64,000 nt of DNA from Adineta vaga. Taxonomy: Eukaryota; Rotifera. The stretch is taken from positions 6,696,001-6,760,000 of the forward strand of contig CP075495.1 of assembly GCA_021613535.1 (NCBI GenBank), given 5' to 3'. How positions within the stretch are numbered: position 1 is the stretch's first letter; every line of letters begins with the position of its first letter. A program made the translations under genes and the position numbers. Positions 36,225 to 48,437 of this stretch are shown in pieces. The notes under the pieces were generated by a model. The model was not told the DNA's origin, did no database searches, and was given only the letters and a program-made list of their open reading frames with translations.

Positions 36225-37803
36225 ATGACAACAGAAGAGCCGACTTCTGCAATAACGTCTGCTGATATATTAACTTGTATAAAAGTTCTTTCAAAATTTC
36301 AAGCGAATAATGGCTATCCATCAATAACATCTAGTGAATATGATCTTGTTCGACCATTCATCCAAAGTCTATATCATATGGATCAACGAATTTTTCGAAA
36401 GAAAAATAAAGATGATCGTCGACAAATTCGTCAGCAAGATCAAACGGCAAAAAATACCTGTTTACTTCGATCAGGTCGAGCTCAAACAATTGAACAACTC
36501 CAATTAAAAGATCTTCTCGTACCTGATGGTGTCGTACAAATTGAAAATCATGCCATACCTTCGGATTCTACTCAAGAATTAGTACAATTATCTTCATGTT
36601 ATATTTGTAAACTTAAATATCGGACACTTCATTTTTTCTATGATAGACTTTGTCCGACATGTGCCGCATTTAATTACCAAAAACGTTTACAAACAACTGA
36701 TCTTTCGAATCATATTGCATTAGTAACAGGTGGTAGAGTAAAAATTGGTTATCGAATTGTTTTAAAATTATTACGTTCAAATTGTTTTGTCATTGGTACG
36801 AGCCGTTTTCCGATGGACTTTTTAAATCGTTTAAATAAAGAACAAGATTTCGAACAATGGAAAGATCGTATCCATATCTATGGTGTTGATTTTCGATATT
36901 CACAACTAGTAGAATGTTTTACTGAAATGTTAATTGAAAAATATGATCGATTAGATTTTTTAATAAATAATGCTTGTCAAACAATTCAACGATCAAAAGA
37001 TTATTATCAATATCTATATAAAAATGAAAGATTAATTAATTATTCATTACTATCAAATGATGAACAGAATATTCTTGAAGGAAATTTACAATTCTATCAA
37101 CGATTTCGACCATTCTCTAATCGAATATCAGATATATCTAATCCATTAGCTTTATCTGCTTCGAATGAAATTATTGAATATGCATCATCAACAAAATTTG
37201 ATGTGAATCATCAACCAATTGATCTTCGTCCAACAAATTCTTGGTTATTACGTCTCGGAGATTTATCAAGCAATGAAATCAATGAAGTTCTTACAATCAA
37301 TACTCTAGCACCATTCATTCTTAATAGTAAATTAAAAGTTTTAATGGCTGATCGACATCCGAACCCAAATGAAATGAAATTTATAATCAATGTTTCAGCA
37401 ATGGAAGGTTCATTTTCTCGTTTGCATAAAACTGATCGACATCCACATACGAATGCTGCTAAAGCAGCATTAAATATGATGACACGAACATCTGCGATGG
37501 ATTATAAACGATCAAATATTTACATGGTTTCCGTTGATACTGGTACGTTTCATTTCAAGAAATGATTAATGTAAAATATTGTTTGATATGTTCCTAGGTT
37601 GGATTAATGATGAAGATCCTCCGGAAAAGGCAATGAAAAAAATGATTGAAAAAGATTTTCAAACTCCACTTGATGAAGAAGATGCTGCTGCTCGTATTCT
37701 TGATCCAATTATTCATACTTACCAACAAATAGCTGAAGGCAAAACTGATCTTCAAATAGTCTATGGATGTTTATTAAAAGATTATCAAATATGTAATTGG
37801 TAA
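36225..37803 (+). CDS. short-chain dehydrogenase/reductase-like with N-terminal zinc ribbon
   Basis: Two exons, 36225-37542 and 37598-37803 (55-bp intron), 507 residues. Residues 1-150 include a C-x2-C...C-x2-C site (CYICKLKY ... CPTCAAFNY). Then comes a Rossmann start ALVTGGRVKIGYRI (TGxxxxIG), YGVDFR, and LDFLINNACQT (the NNAG-like motif). The region normally holding Tyr-x3-Lys reads HPHTNAAKAALNMMTRT, with Thr at the Tyr position and Lys kept. SVDTGWIND follows, split by the intron. This PHTN..KAALN form is shared by a eukaryotic SDR subfamily, so the Thr is a family trait rather than a lesion. Catalysis may be altered or lost. About 80 extra residues between NNA and the active site are predicted helical. 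Confidence 0.8.
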
Positions 37804-37830
37804 TTAGAAGAGAAAATTATTTTCTTGAGA

Positions 37831-37836
37831 AATAAA
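37831..37836 (+). terminator. AATAAA polyadenylation signal of the SDR gene
   Basis: A canonical hexamer 28 nt after the stop codon. Confidence 0.65.
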
Positions 37837-38252
37837 GTTTGTCACTGTATATTTTTGAGTAATCCATTCTACGTAAAATACGAATCGAAAAGAAAAGAAA
37901 AACGAGATTAAAATAAGCAGCAGAAGAGAAAAAAGACGACGAAAGATAATTCACATTAGAGTTTTGTCTACTTTGCCAATAAAATGCATTTGAAAAAAGG
38001 AAAAAGAGAATGAAACAAAACATCATTGTATTCAAAATACTTCTAACCATTTTTTTGTATATAAGTATGTTTCGTAATACAAAATCGTTGTCGAAGACTA
38101 TTATCATGAGCTAATTAATGTGGAGAGAGAAAAAAAAATGGAGAAGACAATGGAAAAAAGAAAGAAAAAGGCATAGATCGTTTAACTTTCTATATATATC
38201 TATATAAATGAGATTTTTTTCTTCATAAATGATTGTCTGATTGAATTTAAAT
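37837..38252. other. intergenic, convergent 3' ends
   Basis: Between the SDR (+) and CAP-Gly (-) genes. Nothing else was recognised. Confidence 0.5.
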
Positions 38253-39873
38253 CTATTTTCCACTCCAGGCCATAATTACTTTGCTAAAACCAACAAATAC
38301 ACCTTTATTTGGTTTACTAAAAGAATAAAAAGAAGAAATTAGCACTTTCTTTATTGGTTAAAATTCTTCGAGGTTTACCATTGAAATAAACGTTGTCCTT
38401 GATAAACACCATCATGTTTACTCTCTAGAAAAAAGAAACTTTTACATTTATGAAGACTGAAAGAATTGTCATTATATTTTTCTTCGAACCTTCATCTTCT
38501 AATTCTAAGCCAAGATATTGATCACTTTTGTCTGGTATAGGTCCAATATATTTGACAATACCTTTACTAATTTTACCACCTGGTCGAGAAAATTTCACCA
38601 GATCATTGACATGAATATCAGTAATAGATGATGGAGCATAAGGACGTTTCGGACTAGAATAAGAAAATAAAATTCTCAATTAAGTTTTTATTATTTTGTT
38701 AATCAAATTTACCTAGCTGTTTCGACACTTGGCTGACGATTGCGACCATGATGACGATCTATATTCATTGAATAGACAAATATGTACAGTCGAAAAACTA
38801 AAATCAAACTATATTTACGAACCATCATGTTGCATATCATCAGCATCGTCATTGTTTACATGTCTATTTGACATATGATAAGTATTTGAACGACGTGAAT
38901 GATGATCAGATTCAGGTAATGTAGCACTTCGATTCAGACTATAATTCTGTTGATATAGAGTAGGCGAGGATGATGCAATTGGTGGAGACATATAATCGTT
39001 GGCTCTATCGGGTGATCGTTGTCTTGGTAAACGATGTTGATTTTCATAAGATCCAAGATCTAATTTTTCGAAAAAAGAAGAGTATTTGACAGAATTTTCT
39101 TATGAATAAGTTATTTACCTCGGCGTTGCGATCCTAAGTATAAAAGACAGAAAAGGAATGTAAATATGAATAGAAAATATATGGTGCAAAACTGAACTAG
39201 GTGTATAACTACAATAATTATACGTATAGACATCGAAAGGGAAAGGAGAAGAAGCATTGATCGATGCATGTTCCGAGAAAAGTGTGAACAAATATATATA
39301 TACATATGTTTTTACCGGTATAAGGCACTAATGCATATTTAAGAGAATCTATAGACACAAAACATGGTTAAACGATGGATTAGTTATGTGTTAGCAATAC
39401 ACATCGTGAAATAAAACTTGTTCTGGTTAGAAATTTACCTTCATTTTGTTGAATATTTTCTTCGTCCCATTCAACTGATCGTTTGGATTTGGATGAGCGA
39501 TAGTTTGCTTGTGGTTCGATTGATTTTGAAAATGAATTTGGATAATTATTTCGGTTGAATTCATCTTGAACATTTGTTGAATTATATTTGGATGATGGAT
39601 GACGATTGATTCCATCCATTTTTGTTGAACGATGTATTGCTGATGTTGGCCGATTATGATATCGTTCAACAGTAACAGATGTTAAGTAATTAGTTGAATC
39701 ACTTCCTTCAGACATATTTGGACTTTCAGTTCGACCTAAGAAAACAAAACAAAAAAATCAAGATAATAAAATGATATTCGATGAAAGATCTTACCCTTCG
39801 GACGTTCACGTCTTGAGTCTATATGAGGCACTTTTGATGGTGATGGAGGTGGTCCATTGTCATTATGTGATCC

Positions 39874-39933
<60 letters not shown>

Positions 39934-42018
39934 TGAATGTGGATCTGCAAATGCTTGTTGAACTGTTGTTCGCCAAGCAAGATTCTGTTGTTGTCGTTGT
40001 TGATCTTGTAATAAACGACGATTTTCTTCGAATAACTCATCATTTCGTTGTTTGAACGTTCTATTAATAAAACAAATATCAATAATATCTTTTATGAAAA
40101 TGTTTAACACAATTCAAAATATACTTCAGATCATTTCGAAGGGCATTAAATTCTTGATAAAGTAATTCATCATTTCGTTTCTTTGTTTCAGTGACCTATG
40201 AACAAAGTAAAAATTATATTTTGTCTAGAGATCATATATATATATAGATATAGATCTAAATCAAAACTAGGCATGCACTAATTGAAGCAAATCAACCTGA
40301 GAAAGTTTTTTCTTTCGAGAAAAAAAAGTATCCGATGCAAATGAAGGATCAATTAAAGAGAGAAGAATTGAAAGTTTTTTAATGATTTTCTAGATATATT
40401 TGAATATAAATAAAACAAAAGAGCATGTTTGAATGATGAGATATGATTTACTTTTTGTTGTAATTCTTCATTTTCACGTTTTAATTGAGTAATGGTTCGA
40501 TCTGTTTGTTGAATTTGTTGTTTTAATTTATCATTATCACTTGTTAATGCACGCATTTGCTTTTCATATGCTCCTAAATATCATCGAATGAAATATGGTT
40601 GATAAAAAAACAAACAAACAAATGAATTGAAATTATAACGAACTTAATTTCTTTTCTAATGCTTCTTTTTGATGTAAAGTAACTTCATCAATTTTATTTG
40701 AACGTGCAACAATTCCATTATGATGTTGTTGACTTTGAAGTTTTGCAATTAATTCTTGTTGAACTCGTAATTCCGTTTGTAAAATATCTTTTTCACGACG
40801 AAGTGTTTCAGTTTCACTATTATTCTATGTAGAAAACGCATTTTTTTTTAAATATATATTTCAACCCAAATAATTACTTACATTCGTATGACCATTTTGA
40901 TATTGAATTGGTATTTTAGCTTTCAATATTTTATTTTCTAATTGTAATTCTTGAATTTCTTTATGTAAATGTATTATATCAAGTTCTTTTTCTTGTAATT
41001 CACGTTGAAGTGATGTACCATCACCATCGTAAGAAAGAAACTAATTGAGAAAAGATAGTTATATGGCTTTTCTATTTTGAATATTTTTTTTCATTACATA
41101 TAGTTAAAAAAAAATATCGGTATCGAAAATCCAATAGAAAAGGATGAAATTTCCTTTTATATATAAAATGAAAATGAACATTCCTGGTGCATAGTTCCCG
41201 ATTTTCGTGTATATACTGCTCTATAAACACTTAATTCATATATTGCTAATCAATAACTTCATATTAATCAATGTAGATATATATTTCTATCTTAATAGAT
41301 CTTGGAATATACTCTTTGTGATGTATCTATTTTTTAATGGAATCTTAACTATAATCAATAGATGCCTTATATATTCTCATTTTGAAAGAGTAATGTTGAT
41401 CTACAAGTTCTCCTTTACTTAGAAGCATTATAATGATATTTGTTAATACTCGGCCTTTTTCTTTTGCAACTAGTTATTTGACTGATTTCGAATGTCTTTA
41501 TATAATAAACTTACATCGACATTTTCCACATTCATTTTTGTTTCATCATCAGCTTTCAAGGCTATTGTTGTTGTTGTCATCGGTCCTTTACTTAATATAG
41601 GAATTGAATAATCGGAAGCATCTGACGATGCTCGATCATCATTTAATGATGTTAATAGCTTTCCATCATGTAAATGTTTTAAAACAATATCGAGTTCTTT
41701 TCGTCGTTCATCACTATTTCTCATCGTTGACGATGAATTTGAACGTGGTAAAGTTAAATTTAAACGATCACGAATTTCATCAGTTAAAACTGTTGTTCTT
41801 GTTGAATTTTCATTTTGTTCACTTTTTGATTTATTATTATTATGGAATAAATTTGGAATGTTTGAATAACTTGAATAACTTCTTGCTGGCAAAGTTTTGA
41901 CGCCATCCATCGCAAACGATGAAACAGAATTGGAATGAAATGATCCGGACGATGGTGCTTCGACAATATCATCAATTAAATCGTGACGAGGGGCACGACC
42001 TTCAATTTTCGTAGGCAT
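38253..42018 (-). CDS. coiled-coil protein with C-terminal CAP-Gly domain
   Basis: Thirteen exons: 41515-42018, 40882-41040, 40644-40824, 40452-40573, 40125-40195, 39795-40060, 39439-39735, 39119-39133, 38823-39059, 38713-38758, 38490-38653, 38379-38424, 38253-38316; 2172 nt, 723 residues, every phase consistent. Residues 1-168 are Ser/Asn-rich and disordered. Exons 2-6 form a long coiled coil (LQRELQEKELDIIHLHKEIQ and similar). A poly-Gln run follows, then a disordered Ser/Arg/His region, then the CAP-Gly domain: VNDLVKFSRPGGKISKGIVK, DQYLGLELED, SKHDGVYQGQRLFQCKPNKG, VFVGFSKVIM. The GKNDG signature reads SKHDG. CAP-Gly domains bind the EEY/F tails of tubulin and EB proteins, so microtubule association is expected. 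The precise orthologue is not clear. Confidence 0.82.
39874..39934. repeat. CAA/CAG repeat, poly-Gln in CAP-Gly protein
   Basis: About twenty glutamine codons, mostly CAA with a few CAG, in exon 6. The antisense strand gives a spurious poly-Val frame. Confidence 0.9.
41041..41514 (-). other. first intron of the CAP-Gly gene
   Basis: 474 bp, GTAAGT to AG. No separate exon was supported; the short plus-strand frame at 41207-41422 is AT-rich noise. Confidence 0.55.
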
Positions 42019-43461
42019 TTCAGTCTATCTACAATAGAAATAATGCCATGAAAGTAATAGAAGAAAAAGTAAATAGAAAAAGAAAAGAAAAAAGACGTTT
42101 TGAAATATACCCGGAGAAAACGTTCATTGTTATTCGTAAGTTTTTATTTAACTTGGGATATTCTTTAACAGTTATATAAAAGCAGAAGAAAAAAATCGTC
42201 ACTGAATAGACGTAATTACGGGCGATTAGAATTCAAATTTTTTTTTTCGTCCTAACTTAAAAAAAGAAGCAAACAGAAAGGTACCGAAGAAGCTCTAGAA
42301 TAAAGACGAACAAAAATACTTTTATCGCATCGGCTATCGTCAACCATTAACGTCTCTCTAGAATTTCATCTTGAATTATATCCACATGAAACATGACTTT
42401 CAAACATTTTTTTTTCTTCTTCTTCGTTTATTATTCATAACTGGATGATGATTTATTTGACCCTTCATGAGTCTTTTCAATCATATGATGAATAGCCAAA
42501 TTTCACTTACTTGACCAAAGTGGTTAGTGACACTCTTTTCTTTTCTTTTCTTTTCACATACTTCCATTTTCATTTAAAATGTACCACGCAACCAATGTAC
42601 GCCATTCTTCAAAATCTCTCCTCGGTTTCTTCACTAGTTAGTAACTAAGATATTTACAATGGATAGATGTCGTTAGTTATCAAGATGTCAATGACTAGTA
42701 GTGTTATTATTTTGATCGATAGAATTGATGAAAACAATACTGAAATACGTCTCGATATAGTAACTCATAAATATTCAAGTAGTGTCATTTGATTACTTTT
42801 CGGATAATTAATAATAAATTGTATTTGACCTAAAATTTGAATGCTGAAAAGGAATATTCTTGTTTTTATCTTATCAAAAAGAAAATAAAAAAAGGTAAGA
42901 ATCGTCAATAAATATAAGTGTAGTAAACTATGAGTGCAGTAAGTAGAATTAATAGAATGTAACTTAGAATTGTGAAAATATGGATATTGTTATCAAAAAG
43001 ATCAAATTCTATTTCACAAATAAATATTAAGTATACAAATGCTGATTATTTTGTTTTTAAATAAAAGAATAGACTTTGTGCTCGTGAAGGTTAGTAAAAC
43101 ACACTGATTATTTAACTTTGTTTTCCTTTCTGTACATAGAGTATAAACGATGTCTTATCAACGAAAAGTATTTTATAGTACGTATGATAATATTTATAGA
43201 AAATTTTGTATATTTTTTCTTTGAAATATATTTTGTTTTAAAACATAATCAATTTAGTTTGGCATCATATATAATAAATAAAGTTTTATCGAGTTTGTTT
43301 TGAAAATGAAAAAGAAAATCACGATTATGAAAGTCAAAAAGAAAGAAAGAATAATGTAACAATCGAATGGAGCAGAGATTAATTCTTCTGTAGGGGAAGA
43401 CAATTAGTCAAGTATATATGAATGGATATATGTATATTGCAGCAATCAAAATGAGCAAGAT
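42019..43461. other. intergenic, 1.4 kb
   Basis: Upstream of the CAP-Gly gene and downstream of myotrophin. AT-rich, with no supported gene. Confidence 0.5.
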
Positions 43462-43462
43462 T

Positions 43463-46216
43463 TTATTTGTTGGATTTCTTTTGTTTGACAATTAATGCAC
43501 GAATTTCATCATTTGTACAGCATTGATCATAGGGAACACCATCTGGACTAGTACCGTTGACGTCAGCACGCTAAAAATAAATAGAAAAGAATATTTAAAG
43601 GAAATAATTAAACTGTAAATCTTAGAGGCTGATTGAGTTAAGTTCATATTTATAAGATTGAGAAGATGATATGTTTGAAGTAATAGGTAATTTATATCGT
43701 TTTTCTTTTTATATAATCCAGAACAAACCGAAAAAATACGTTATGAACGATAGCAATGAAAAGAAAGAAATGATTGAAACAAAGAGTAATCGATAGTCTA
43801 AATAACGCACTGAAGAAATGATAAACTTTGTTAGTTTTTCTGTTTTCTTTTAAATTACACAATCAAACTAGTTCAAAAAAAAACACTCACACACTCACAA
43901 ACACAGAAAATGTGCCCTCGCATATGTACATCCGAATAATTATGATCATAATACCGAGATGGGAAAAGAAGAAACGAAAAAAAAAAGAAGGTGACTAGAC
44001 ACACCGAGAACGTCGAAAGAAGATAACACGTATACTTTCTACTAGTATAAAAGAGACAGGAAAATGTTGTTTTTTTATTTAATAAGTTTACAACCAAGTT
44101 GTTGAGCAGCTAAAGCTACACAAACTCCATCTCTACATGATTCACAACCATGATGTTGTCCTTTTGGATTTCCAATACGACGATAGTGATTTGATTTAAT
44201 AGATGTTGTTAAATTTGGATATGCATGTTCATTAACAATAACGAAAACATTTCTCATTACACGACATACTTCTTCAGGATACCATAATGGTGAACAAATA
44301 TCTCCACATCGATCACAATTTTGTGTAAATAATTTGAAATAAAGAATATGAGATTTACAATCATAAAAAAATGATATCTGTCCACGCATCGATGTCCAAC
44401 AATGTGCACATGAATCACATTCGAAACGTACTTTAGCAATTTCAACATCGCATAATGCATCCGATGGTAATTTGCATGTACCCTCTGTACTCAATGGCAT
44501 TAATATCCATTGATCAGATGTGAAATATCGTCCAAATGTTAATTGAAATTCAGCATGAAATACTAAACACATATCCGAACAGAATTCTTTTTTACTTTCA
44601 TCCGATAATAGCATTGCTAAATCATAATCATCTTCATTTATACATAATTCAGGTGATGATCTTGATGATGTTGTTATCGAATCTGCAAAACCAGATTCAT
44701 CGTCAGCTATACTTGAGCGATGTTTATTTGTTAATTCATCTTTGTTTGGTAATTCTTCCACTTGTAGACCATTGTTAGCAACATGTTTAGCTGCTATATG
44801 ATCAATTGAACAATGGGAGATTGATAATATTTCGACTTCACGTACCATTTTTCTGTTTAACTATGGGTTAAGTCTTTTCTTGTACTTGTTGGCCTTTTTT
44901 TTGCTTTCTTGTGTATGCAGCGGGTAGCGTCTTGTTTAAGAGAATGCTGCTACGTCGCTTGCTTTATATAGTCGACGGGTTAAACCCTCGTTCGTTCGCT
45001 TTCTTTCTACTTTATATTCTCTTTCTCTCGTTCTTATGCGAACGAGCGATGTTCGCTCGTGTCAGTGTTAACGTGACGGCTCGATTTTAAGGCCACGAAC
45101 ATTTTTTTGTTCTTTTCATTCTCATTTGCTTGAAAATCGAGCAAAAAAAAACGAGAGTAGAAGAGAAAGAAAAAAGAAGAGAAATACAATTGTCTGCACG
45201 CCCAATGAGAACATTTCTATGATCAAATTAGACGAGCTAATACTTCGCATTCAACTGGATGACCTCTATAATTCTTTCTGATTATCAACAATCGATTAAT
45301 CAATATGAGATCATCGAAGTACATATGATTATTATTCAAGTCCATCGACAATATTTTGTTTCTTATTTCGCAAGAAATCTCGTTATATAATGCGGGACGT
45401 AATAAAAACATTTGAAGATAGCATACCTTACAGTTAAATCTATTTATAGACATCACATTTCCTTTCATTCTCTCTTTTTTTTCTTTCTTTCTTCCTTTAA
45501 CTATCGTAGTTTTCATTATTTACTATTATACTGTTTGAAGTACAACCAATCGAATCTATCTACACATGGATACGTCATACATAATGTATATAACAGATAT
45601 AAAATACGAATGAAAAAGAAAGAATTGTCAAATAAATCGGAAAACTTTTCCAGCCAGACAAAAATAGTAACGACGACGACGACGACGACACTAGAACTAT
45701 GTCATTCTAATTGTACAAACTCTGAAGAGCAAATGAGACTTGTTTCGTCGTCAGTCAAACATTTACTCAAGGTTATAGAGTATAAAAATGAGTGCAAACC
45801 TGTTCAAGAAGATATTTAACACAGTCTGTATGATCTTCGTATATTGCAGCAAGAAGTGGTGTTAAGCCAAATTTATCTTTGCTCTGAAAAAGAAAAACAT
45901 TCTTAAAAATAAGCGTATTTATTTCTACACATGAACTTACGTTAACATTAGCACCGTTATTAACAAGTTCTTTTAGTACATCAAAATTTCCTGCATCAGC
46001 TGCATAATGTAATAATGATCGACCATTCATTTGTTCATTTACCTTTTCTGGATGCTAGATAGATAGAAAAATTGATATTTGATGCAATCAATTCATTTTT
46101 CATTTTATTTTCTTTTAAATTCTCACTTCTTTAAGAAGAGTTTTCAATGATTGAAGTTCGCCTGTTTTTGCACACCAAATCATGCTTTCATTTGTACTAA
46201 CTGTTGAATCACCCAT
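43463..46216 (-). CDS. MTPN: myotrophin (ankyrin-repeat protein)
   Basis: Four phase-0 exons: 46127-46216, 45941-46054, 45800-45883, 43463-43570; 396 nt, 131 residues (vertebrate myotrophin has 118). Ankyrin repeats read: MIWCAKTGELQSLKTLLKE; NGRSLLHYAADAGNFDVLKE LVNNGANVN; KFGLTPLLAAIYEDHTDCVK YLLEQ; then RADVNGTSPDG and the terminal helix TNDEIRALI. The order and the GLTPLLAAIYEDH motif match myotrophin closely. Myotrophin binds actin capping protein and inhibits capping; this role comes from the vertebrate family. The third intron is 2.2 kb and holds another gene on the same strand. The poly(A) hexamer AATAAA (43462-43467) overlaps the TAA stop. Confidence 0.87.
43571..44074 (-). other. 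3' part of myotrophin intron 3
   Basis: This is the 3' flank of the nested zinc-finger gene and the end of the host intron (acceptor at 43571-43572). No further coding sequence was recognised. Confidence 0.55.
44075..44848 (-). CDS. 3CxxC-type zinc-finger protein (RTP/ZAR1-like), nested gene
   Basis: A single exon of 257 residues. The N-terminal 90 residues are disordered and Ser/Asp-rich. The C-terminal half is the zf-3CxxC fold: VRFECDSCAHCWTSMRGQIS, the beta strand SFFYDC, YFKLFTQNCDRCGDICSPLWY, and PEEVCRVMRNVF, followed by HHGCESCRDGVC. The C-x2-C pairs (CDSC/CAHC, CDRC, CESC) are the expected zinc ligands. Relatives are receptor-transporting proteins (RTPs) and ZAR1; there is no C-terminal membrane span as in RTPs, which leans towards a soluble ZAR1-like or uncharacterised role. 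The gene lies entirely within the last intron of myotrophin, on the same strand, and has a TATA box upstream. Confidence 0.82.
   Translation of the reverse strand: MVREVEILSISHCSIDHIAAKHVANNGLQVEELPNKDELTNKHRSSIADDESGFADSITTSSRSSPELCINEDDYDLAMLLSDESKKEFCSDMCLVFHAEFQLTFGRYFTSDQWILMPLSTEGTCKLPSDALCDVEIAKVRFECDSCAHCWTSMRGQISFFYDCKSHILYFKLFTQNCDRCGDICSPLWYPEEVCRVMRNVFVIVNEHAYPNLTTSIKSNHYRRIGNPKGQHHGCESCRDGVCVALAAQQLGCKLIK
44962..44970 (-). promoter_or_regulatory. TATA box of the nested 3CxxC gene
   Basis: On the minus strand this reads TATATAAAG, 114 bp before the ATG at 44848. It is a close match to the consensus and suggests independent transcription inside the myotrophin intron. Confidence 0.55.
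44971..45799 (-). other. 5' part of myotrophin intron 3
   Basis: This holds the promoter side of the nested gene, then AT-rich sequence. A near-palindromic GAACGAGCG / CGTTCGCT set occurs near 44990-45060. Short frames at 45223-45516 and 45412-45819 are unsupported. Confidence 0.5.
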
Positions 46217-48437
46217 CGTCAATAATTAGGAAATAAATTAATCAAAGATATCTAAAACAAATATAGATAAATCGAGCAATCTGTTTCAAAAAATATCTGA
46301 TGACGTCATTTTTCTCGAGAAATATATGTTATTGATCAATTCTATACCAACAAATTCCTTCCTACGTGTTTTCACTTTGTAAACTTTCTTTTTTTTTATA
46401 AAGATTCATTCGAAAGATTCTTATTGACTTGTTTTTTTAAACTTGTGCTTGTTTTTATTGTACGGAATTCGCGATTAAAAGGCAGTTTTCTTTCTTGATT
46501 GTGGACTAAAAAAATACACCAGAAAGTAATTGAAGAACTAAACAGAGAAATGATAGATGAAAATGTTTGTCTTTTCGTAAGTGTATTCATGAGAATATGA
46601 GAATTCAAAAATTTTGTTTTAATGTGATAACATAATGGATGGACTGAAATGACTACAAATTTGACAATGTTGAAGCAAAATTCCGAAGACGAGGAAAATG
46701 AAAACAAATAGGAAAGTTTAGAAACATAATGTTTGCGAAGTAAATAATGCCCACTGTGAATCGATACAGCTATTTTCCATCAATAATCAACAGATTCAAC
46801 GAAGGAAATAAAAAGATCTATAACTGTACTATTTTCGAATTGGACAATTCAGAAAAAGACACATTTCCTTTCAGTTCAATCTCTGTCTTAAATACTCTTC
46901 ATTCAATGGAAGCAGAGGAAATCTTCTTATGGATTGCACTACAGACCATAGCGACACTATCGACAGAGGGATCCCATATAGAAAAGGTATTACTGAAAAG
47001 AGAAGACTTTGATTTTATTGTCTCTTATCATATTTTACTGACCTTGATGATAATCTAAGTGATTTATGATGATCAAAACGTTTTTCTTCAAGTATCTTTC
47101 TAAATATTCATTATCCAGAAAGTAAGCTCGTATTACACTAGAGATACAACAGTTATCAAGAAATTGTCCATCATTACAGTCGAAGATGAGCATAACGAAT
47201 GTAGGTTAAAATTAACTAGAACTTGACATAACCTTAGACATAAGTATTTTTCGATTTAAATAGTGTAATTGAAGTCAAGTACTAAAAAAAAGGGGACATA
47301 ACTCAAATCAAGGATGACTCTTCGTTAGGTGATATAAACTTTAGTTATCATTCTTGCAAGTTTTGTAGATGTTTTTAACGGAGAATGAAAGATATCCATC
47401 CATTTCTTTGTACATTTCAAACTGATTTCGGTTCTTTCTAAGATTGTTTTGACATAAGTATGATGTAGTTTCTTTATTCATCTCTTATAGCAGAGCATCT
47501 CTCTCGATACCAAATGAAGATGATAAAATAGACTATTCTAAAAAAAAATATTATTTTTGATCGTTTAACCTTTTCTTCATTTTTTTTCTTTCATCCATCA
47601 AACTAAATGAAGATAAGTCTTAATCTCTAGAAAGAAGAAGTGACTTATTTGCTATTTTTATCTTGATATCGCATTTGTCATTTGTGTCACATTCATATAA
47701 AGATACAATTTAATTTTTCAAATCTGTTTCATATTTTCCAAGTTTTTCTTTCTTCTAAAAATATAACAAAGAAAATACATGCGTTTTTTTTTATAGATTC
47801 ATTTCTTACGATTTTCGATAAGATCTTTCATTTCGACATGCTAAATTAAAATCAGGTAACACTGCATCAAAAAATGAAATATATTATCAAAAATAACCAG
47901 TTGAATATGAATTTATTTGTCTCTTCATGTGAATTCTACCAATCGAAGTGTTCTTCTAAGCTGTAACGCCATCTATGAAAATGTTTTCTAGATAAAAATC
48001 AAAGTCATGTTTATATGATAAATCCATGAGAAAAATAGAATTTTTTTCAATGAAAATTCAATAATATTTTCTCATTGATCATTGGTTGTTATTTAAAGTA
48101 AACAAATGAATAATCATCCGCCTTCTCTTCTGTCATGATCGTGACGATTGTCATTCACCTTTCCTTTCCCATAGTTTGCTTTGTTTTTTAATGTATATGT
48201 TTGAAAACAACTCGATTCGCGCTCGTTTCTCTTTTTTAGATCTCTATTTTTCTATTGACAAATCAAATAAACAAGGTAAAATTCTTCTTTTTTTTTCTAT
48301 GAATGATATTTCATTTCTATCTATTATCTCTTTTTTTGTCTTTATTAAATTATGTCATATTTTTTTCTAATGTATCTATTCTACTCATATCCTTAGGAAG
48401 TCTATTGAATATCTAAGCAAAAAGAAACCAGAAACTA
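46217..48437. other. intergenic, 2.2 kb, divergent
   Basis: Between myotrophin (-) and SLC66A2 (+). A 103-codon frame at 46747-47058 has no recognisable motif and no in-phase splice continuation. Nothing else was supported. Confidence 0.45.

Noticed and set aside
39771-40055. Poly-Val open frame on the plus strand
   Set aside because: It is the antisense shadow of the poly-Gln exon of the CAP-Gly gene.
46747-47058. 103-codon ORF on the plus strand
   Set aside because: No motif, no in-phase splice partners, and it lies in an AT-rich intergenic region.
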